Assembly (NCBI GenBank): GCA_023151145.1
Contig: JAKLJM010000080.1
Location: 1-8,596, forward strand
Direction of reading: 5' to 3'
Source of the DNA: Bacteriovoracaceae bacterium
Lineage (GTDB): Bacteria; Bdellovibrionota; Bacteriovoracia; Bacteriovoracales; Bacteriovoracaceae
DNA: 8,596 bases
Shown here in pieces: positions 5,670 to 8,596 of the stretch (position 1 is the stretch's first letter; each line of letters begins with the position of its first letter). The notes under the pieces were generated by a model. That model was given only the letters and a program-made list of their open reading frames with translations, searched no databases and had not been told where the DNA came from. The position numbers were made by a program, and so were the translations under genes.

Positions 5670-6494
5670 ATGAACGATACAATTAACAAGCTTCCCTTTG
5701 CCGACAAAGAATTGGGTCAGCATTTTCTTAAGGATGACAAAGTCATTCAAGCCATTTGCCACGACTTTAATGATAAGGCGCAAATAATTTTAGAAGTTGG
5801 TCCAGGGCCAGGTATCTTAACTAAACATTTAACTAAACATAAAAAACCTTTTTATGTGTTTGAAAAAGATGCTCGCTTTCCTGAAATCCTTAAAGACTTC
5901 GTAGCGGAACCAAATATTTTTTTAGGTGATGCTACAAAAATTGATTGGAATGAATTTTTAAAAGATAAAAAACAAGTAACAGATAAAGTTTGGTTAGTTT
6001 CAAACCTCCCTTACAATGTCAGCGTTCCACTTTTTATCTCTTTTCTCACTTGTGGGGAGATTGAATTTTTAACTTTAATGTTTCAAAAAGAAGTAGCGGG
6101 GAAAATCTTAAGTTTTGCTCAAAAAGAAAAAGATCGTGAGATGGGCTCACTCATGGCTTTAGCGCAAACTTATTTTGATGTGACTCTTTTGTGTAAAGTG
6201 CCTCCTGGTGCATTTATCCCTCCCCCAAAAGTTGATTCTGCAGTGTTAAGTTTTAAACGAATCACAGAACCAAAAATTCCTTTAGCGGAGAAAAACTCTT
6301 TCGAAAGTTTTTTGCGAGCTCTCTTTCAACAAAAAAGAAAACAAATGGGCAAAGTTTTGAAATCTAGTTTTGCGGAAGAAAAAATTCAAACGGTCTTAGC
6401 AGAATTGGCCATCGACAGAACCAGAAGAGCTGAAACTTTGAACTTAGATGAAGTTCATGCCCTGTATAAAGGATTTAAAGGATCAAACTCATGA
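5670..6494 (+). CDS. rsmA: 16S rRNA (adenine1518-N6/adenine1519-N6)-dimethyltransferase RsmA/KsgA
   Basis: RsmA dimethylates two adjacent adenines in helix 45 of 16S rRNA late in 30S assembly, using S-adenosylmethionine. From ATG 5670 it is 274 residues, the usual length (273 in E. coli). An in-frame ATG at 5622 would add 16 lysine/asparagine-rich residues inside tsaD and has no ribosome binding site, so I reject it. Motifs in order: KELGQHFL (13-20), SAM motif I EVGPGPGIL (42-50), acidic end of strand 2 in VFEKD (63-67), catalytic motif IV NLPY (112-115), MFQKEVAGKI (137-146), PPGAFIPPPKVDSAV (178-192) and the C-terminal FQQKRKQM (219-226). The start is one base after the tsaD stop. The end overlaps the next gene by ATGA, so both junctions suggest coupled translation. 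Confidence 0.97.
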   Translation: MNDTINKLPFADKELGQHFLKDDKVIQAICHDFNDKAQIILEVGPGPGILTKHLTKHKKPFYVFEKDARFPEILKDFVAEPNIFLGDATKIDWNEFLKDKKQVTDKVWLVSNLPYNVSVPLFISFLTCGEIEFLTLMFQKEVAGKILSFAQKEKDREMGSLMALAQTYFDVTLLCKVPPGAFIPPPKVDSAVLSFKRITEPKIPLAEKNSFESFLRALFQQKRKQMGKVLKSSFAEEKIQTVLAELAIDRTRRAETLNLDEVHALYKGFKGSNS

Positions 6495-7804
6495 AATATA
6501 TTTTACTGACTACTTTATTTTTTTGTTCCACACTAGCTCATGCTAATTTCCCAGAATTTTTTGGAGCGTCTGCTACCACGTCTTCAATTGGCGGCCAAGG
6601 AAATTTTGACCAAGAAGATCCAAGTAACAATTATTATTTCCCTGCTCTATTAGGCTTTTCAGATAAAGTTAATTTTACCGCTGGAGCCAATTCAACTGCC
6701 ACAGAATTTGAACCCATTAAAAACGTGGTCACCCAAAACTCTACAAATTCTAGCTCTGCCACTGAAGTTTATTCCAACGTGAATACTGATTATTTAAAAT
6801 ATTATAATTTCAATTTACATATGGCCTTACCTATTGGCCGTGAGCATTTAGGAACTCTAGGTGTATCGGTCTTTGGTCCTATTGGACACCTTATTGAAGG
6901 TGACTCTGGTCACCCACAGTCTCCTGAATATGTAATGTATCGTGCTCGTTACAAACGAACCTCTGCTTATGTCAATTTCTCTAAAGCCTTAAACAACGCA
7001 TGGGCCATGAGTGTCGGGGCATATATTGGCTTTCAAGCTTCTGCTAACGCCAACTTAAATTTAGGATTAAACGGTACTCAATACGGAACTTCAGGAAGAG
7101 TAAAATCAAAAGTTGATCCCAGTCTGGCCGGACTTTTTTCACTGGCCTATAAAACTGACTGGTCGACATGGGGCTTACAATATCAGCAAGAAATGAAAAG
7201 TAATTTAAGCGCAGAAGCCAGCGGAGAGCTCTCAAATCCGGTAAACTTACCTTTTGTCTCTAAAGTTGATTCTATGCTCTTCTACGATCCACACACCATC
7301 AGAGCGGGATATATGCAAAGAATCTCCATCGTAGACATGGTGTTTTCTGTCGATTACCAAATGTGGTCAAACTACAAACCATCTAAAATTATCATCACCA
7401 AAGTTTCTGGAACTGTTGAAGGAAGCCGCGATTACGAAAAACTTAATATTCGCGACGTGATCGTTCCTAAAATTGGTTTACGCACATACCTCACAAATCG
7501 TTGGCGTTTAGATTTAGGTTTTTCTTATCGTCAAAGCCCACTCGATAGTGACTTCAGCGGTTCAGGAAATTCCATCGACACCGATACCTTCAATTACGCC
7601 ACTGGAATCAATTATATTATCAAAATTGATGGCCATGATTTAGAAATTAACAATGCTATAGTTTATCAAGATCTAAAGAAAAAGACCGTAACGAAAACAT
7701 CTGGACTAGAAACTGGTGCAAACGGTTTGAAAATTGGTTCACCTGGATATACTATTGATGGATCAGTTTTAAGTGCCACTGTTGGCCTTAAAATGAATTT
7801 TTAA
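6491..7804 (+). CDS. OMPP1/FadL/TodX-family outer-membrane transport protein
   Basis: This 437-residue exported protein has a Sec signal peptide with likely cleavage after AHA (residue 18). The mature start NFPEFFGASATTSSIGGQG, followed by a segment with NNYYFPALL (about 47-55), follows the N-terminal hatch pattern of FadL-type channels (GA...GGA...YYNPA). Here Phe replaces the usual Asn of the NPA motif. The rest is made of alternating polar/aromatic strands, and the protein ends in Phe (LKMNF), the BAM recognition signal of outer-membrane barrels. Homologues import hydrophobic compounds such as long-chain fatty acids; the substrate here cannot be read from sequence. The ATG overlaps the rsmA stop as ATGA, with AAAGGA (6477-6482) 8 bases upstream inside rsmA. 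Lying between rsmA and smpB, it is the one non-translation gene of the operon. Family call is good but not certain; another barrel family is the alternative. Confidence 0.82.
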   Translation: MKYILLTTLFFCSTLAHANFPEFFGASATTSSIGGQGNFDQEDPSNNYYFPALLGFSDKVNFTAGANSTATEFEPIKNVVTQNSTNSSSATEVYSNVNTDYLKYYNFNLHMALPIGREHLGTLGVSVFGPIGHLIEGDSGHPQSPEYVMYRARYKRTSAYVNFSKALNNAWAMSVGAYIGFQASANANLNLGLNGTQYGTSGRVKSKVDPSLAGLFSLAYKTDWSTWGLQYQQEMKSNLSAEASGELSNPVNLPFVSKVDSMLFYDPHTIRAGYMQRISIVDMVFSVDYQMWSNYKPSKIIITKVSGTVEGSRDYEKLNIRDVIVPKIGLRTYLTNRWRLDLGFSYRQSPLDSDFSGSGNSIDTDTFNYATGINYIIKIDGHDLEINNAIVYQDLKKKTVTKTSGLETGANGLKIGSPGYTIDGSVLSATVGLKMNF

Positions 7805-7822
7805 TATTTTGAGACAAATACA

Positions 7823-8275
7823 ATGGGCATAAAGGTTATCACCAAAAATAAACGCGCTGGATTTGATTATTTTCTTCAAGAAAAATTTGAAGCCGGCTTA
7901 GTTTTACAGGGAACTGAAATAAAGGTTCTTCGTCTAGGTAAAGTGAATATTAATGATTCATATATAGCGGTTGATAGCTCGGGTGAGGCTTGGGCCTACA
8001 ATATCCAAATTCCACAATACGAGTTTGGTAACATTCACAATCACCGCGAAGATCGCCCAAGAAAACTTCTCTTACACAAAGAAGAGATAGCAAATATTTT
8101 TTTTCAAGCTAAAGCCAAAAACCTCACGGTTGTTGCAACCATGATTTATTTTAAAGGCTCTCGTGTCAAATTAGAGATCGCTCTGGCCAAAGGTAAAAAA
8201 CTTCACGATAAACGCGATACTGAAGCAAAACGTGACGTAGAAAGAAAAATTCAAAAAGGTAATTACGATTTTTAG
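7823..8275 (+). CDS. smpB: SsrA-binding protein SmpB
   Basis: SmpB binds tmRNA (ssrA) and brings it to ribosomes stalled on broken messages, acting as decoding mimic in trans-translation. The protein is 150 residues, normal for the family. Recognisable blocks are NKRAGFDYF (9-17), GLVLQGTEIKVLR (25-37), NDSYIAV (44-50), a segment containing HNHREDRPRKLLLHKEEI, YFKGSRVKLEIALAKGKK, and the basic C-terminal tail with HDKRD that reaches the decoding centre. All are intact. It begins 18 bases after the porin-like gene and has only a weak GAG nine bases upstream, so it is probably carried on the same transcript. The tmRNA gene, often nearby in other genomes, is not in this window. The stop faces the stop of the next gene with two bases between them. 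Confidence 0.98.
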   Translation: MGIKVITKNKRAGFDYFLQEKFEAGLVLQGTEIKVLRLGKVNINDSYIAVDSSGEAWAYNIQIPQYEFGNIHNHREDRPRKLLLHKEEIANIFFQAKAKNLTVVATMIYFKGSRVKLEIALAKGKKLHDKRDTEAKRDVERKIQKGNYDF

Positions 8276-8277
8276 AT

Positions 8278-8565
8278 CTATTTCTTCTTACTGCTTTTGT
8301 TTTTCGATTTTCCTCCCATAAAAGCCATGATCATTAAGAGAAAGAGACCAACTCCTATTCCTGCACCTTGGAATTTTAGTACGTGAAAAAATGATTCATC
8401 AATCATTCCTTGAGTAAAAAATCCTTCAATGGCTCCAACAAAATAGCCTTTTGATAAGACGTTCATCCAGTCCAGTTGACCGACTAAAAAGAAACTTGGT
8501 CGAGTTAAAAGTCCCGCCACTGTACCGATAATGACTCCGATTAATAAAATGAAAAAAGATTTCAT
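8278..8565 (-). CDS. Small membrane protein of unknown function, two predicted helices
   Basis: This 95-residue protein starts at ATG 8565 with a strong AAGGAG (8577-8572) 6 bases upstream, which supports it as a real gene. It has hydrophobic helices at about residues 3-20 and 68-84, an amphipathic aromatic stretch between them (about 36-63, with GYFVGAIEGFF) and a very basic, lysine-rich tail from residue 86. The first helix could be an uncleaved anchor, giving a hairpin with the basic tail on the cytoplasmic side by the positive-inside rule. I do not recognise the family. It converges on smpB, and its promoter is not fully inside the window; only 31 bases are visible upstream. Confidence 0.8.
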   Translation of the reverse strand: MKSFFILLIGVIIGTVAGLLTRPSFFLVGQLDWMNVLSKGYFVGAIEGFFTQGMIDESFFHVLKFQGAGIGVGLFLLMIMAFMGGKSKNKSSKKK

Positions 8566-8571
8566 TTCACT

Positions 8572-8577
8572 CTCCTT
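8572..8577 (-). promoter_or_regulatory. Ribosome binding site of the small membrane protein
   Basis: AAGGAG on the minus strand, 6 bases before ATG 8565; a near-perfect Shine-Dalgarno sequence that fixes the start. Confidence 0.85.
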
Positions 8578-8596
8578 TTGCTGTTAAGATAAAGCT

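Noticed and set aside
8276..8596. Search for the tmRNA gene (ssrA) next to smpB
   Set aside because: The sequence beyond smpB is occupied by a minus-strand coding region. No tRNA-like acceptor or T-arm and no tag-peptide reading frame was seen.

Overview
The window is AT-rich Gram-negative chromosome, judged by eye to be in the high 30s percent G+C. It carries signal peptides, a lipobox, two likely outer-membrane barrels and the housekeeping genes tsaD, rsmA and smpB. The pairing of a DUF3015 protein with a DUF4105 (Lnb N-terminal domain) protein, a lipoprotein hydrolase and an HTTM-type membrane protein suggests Bdellovibrionota (Bdellovibrio/Bacteriovorax-like). That placement is inferred from gene content and no marker gene here settles it.

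Layout. Bases 1-331 (minus) hold the N-terminal 110 residues of an HTTM-like polytopic membrane protein, cut by the window edge. An intrinsic terminator at 353-381 closes the next minus-strand gene (391-1203), an unrecognised four-cysteine protein with a HELCH motif and no signal peptide. Bases 1204-1391 have no convincing gene, only a weak promoter candidate and short scrambled repeats. Bases 1392-4503 (minus) look like a tightly packed three-gene envelope operon: DUF3015 periplasmic protein, then DUF4105 protein, then lipoprotein alpha/beta hydrolase. A 79-bp divergent intergenic region separates it from a plus-strand operon at 4583-8275: tsaD (tRNA t6A synthesis), rsmA/ksgA (16S rRNA dimethylation), a FadL/OMPP1-family outer-membrane protein, and smpB (trans-translation). 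A small two-helix membrane protein (8278-8565, minus) converges on smpB with two bases between the stop codons.

How the genes work together. Three of the four plus-strand genes serve translation (tRNA modification, ribosome maturation, ribosome rescue). The porin-like gene between them is coupled to rsmA by an ATGA overlap. All three minus-strand operon products appear to be exported: one periplasmic, one with a thiol-peptidase-like domain followed by a probable barrel, and one lipid-anchored serine hydrolase. Together they could form an envelope-processing module, but no function has been shown.

The most notable observation is the start of the DUF4105 gene. The reading frame clearly continues upstream of its first conventional start (TTG, 3860), through the missing N-terminal domain and a signal peptide, up to a stop at 4086-4088. 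No ATG, GTG or TTG occurs in that extension. The gene either starts at a near-cognate codon such as ATC inside the end of the DUF3015 gene, or its start codon has been lost by mutation or sequence error. I did not find a clearly new multi-gene defence or mobile system. No IS element, tRNA, rRNA or CRISPR array was seen.
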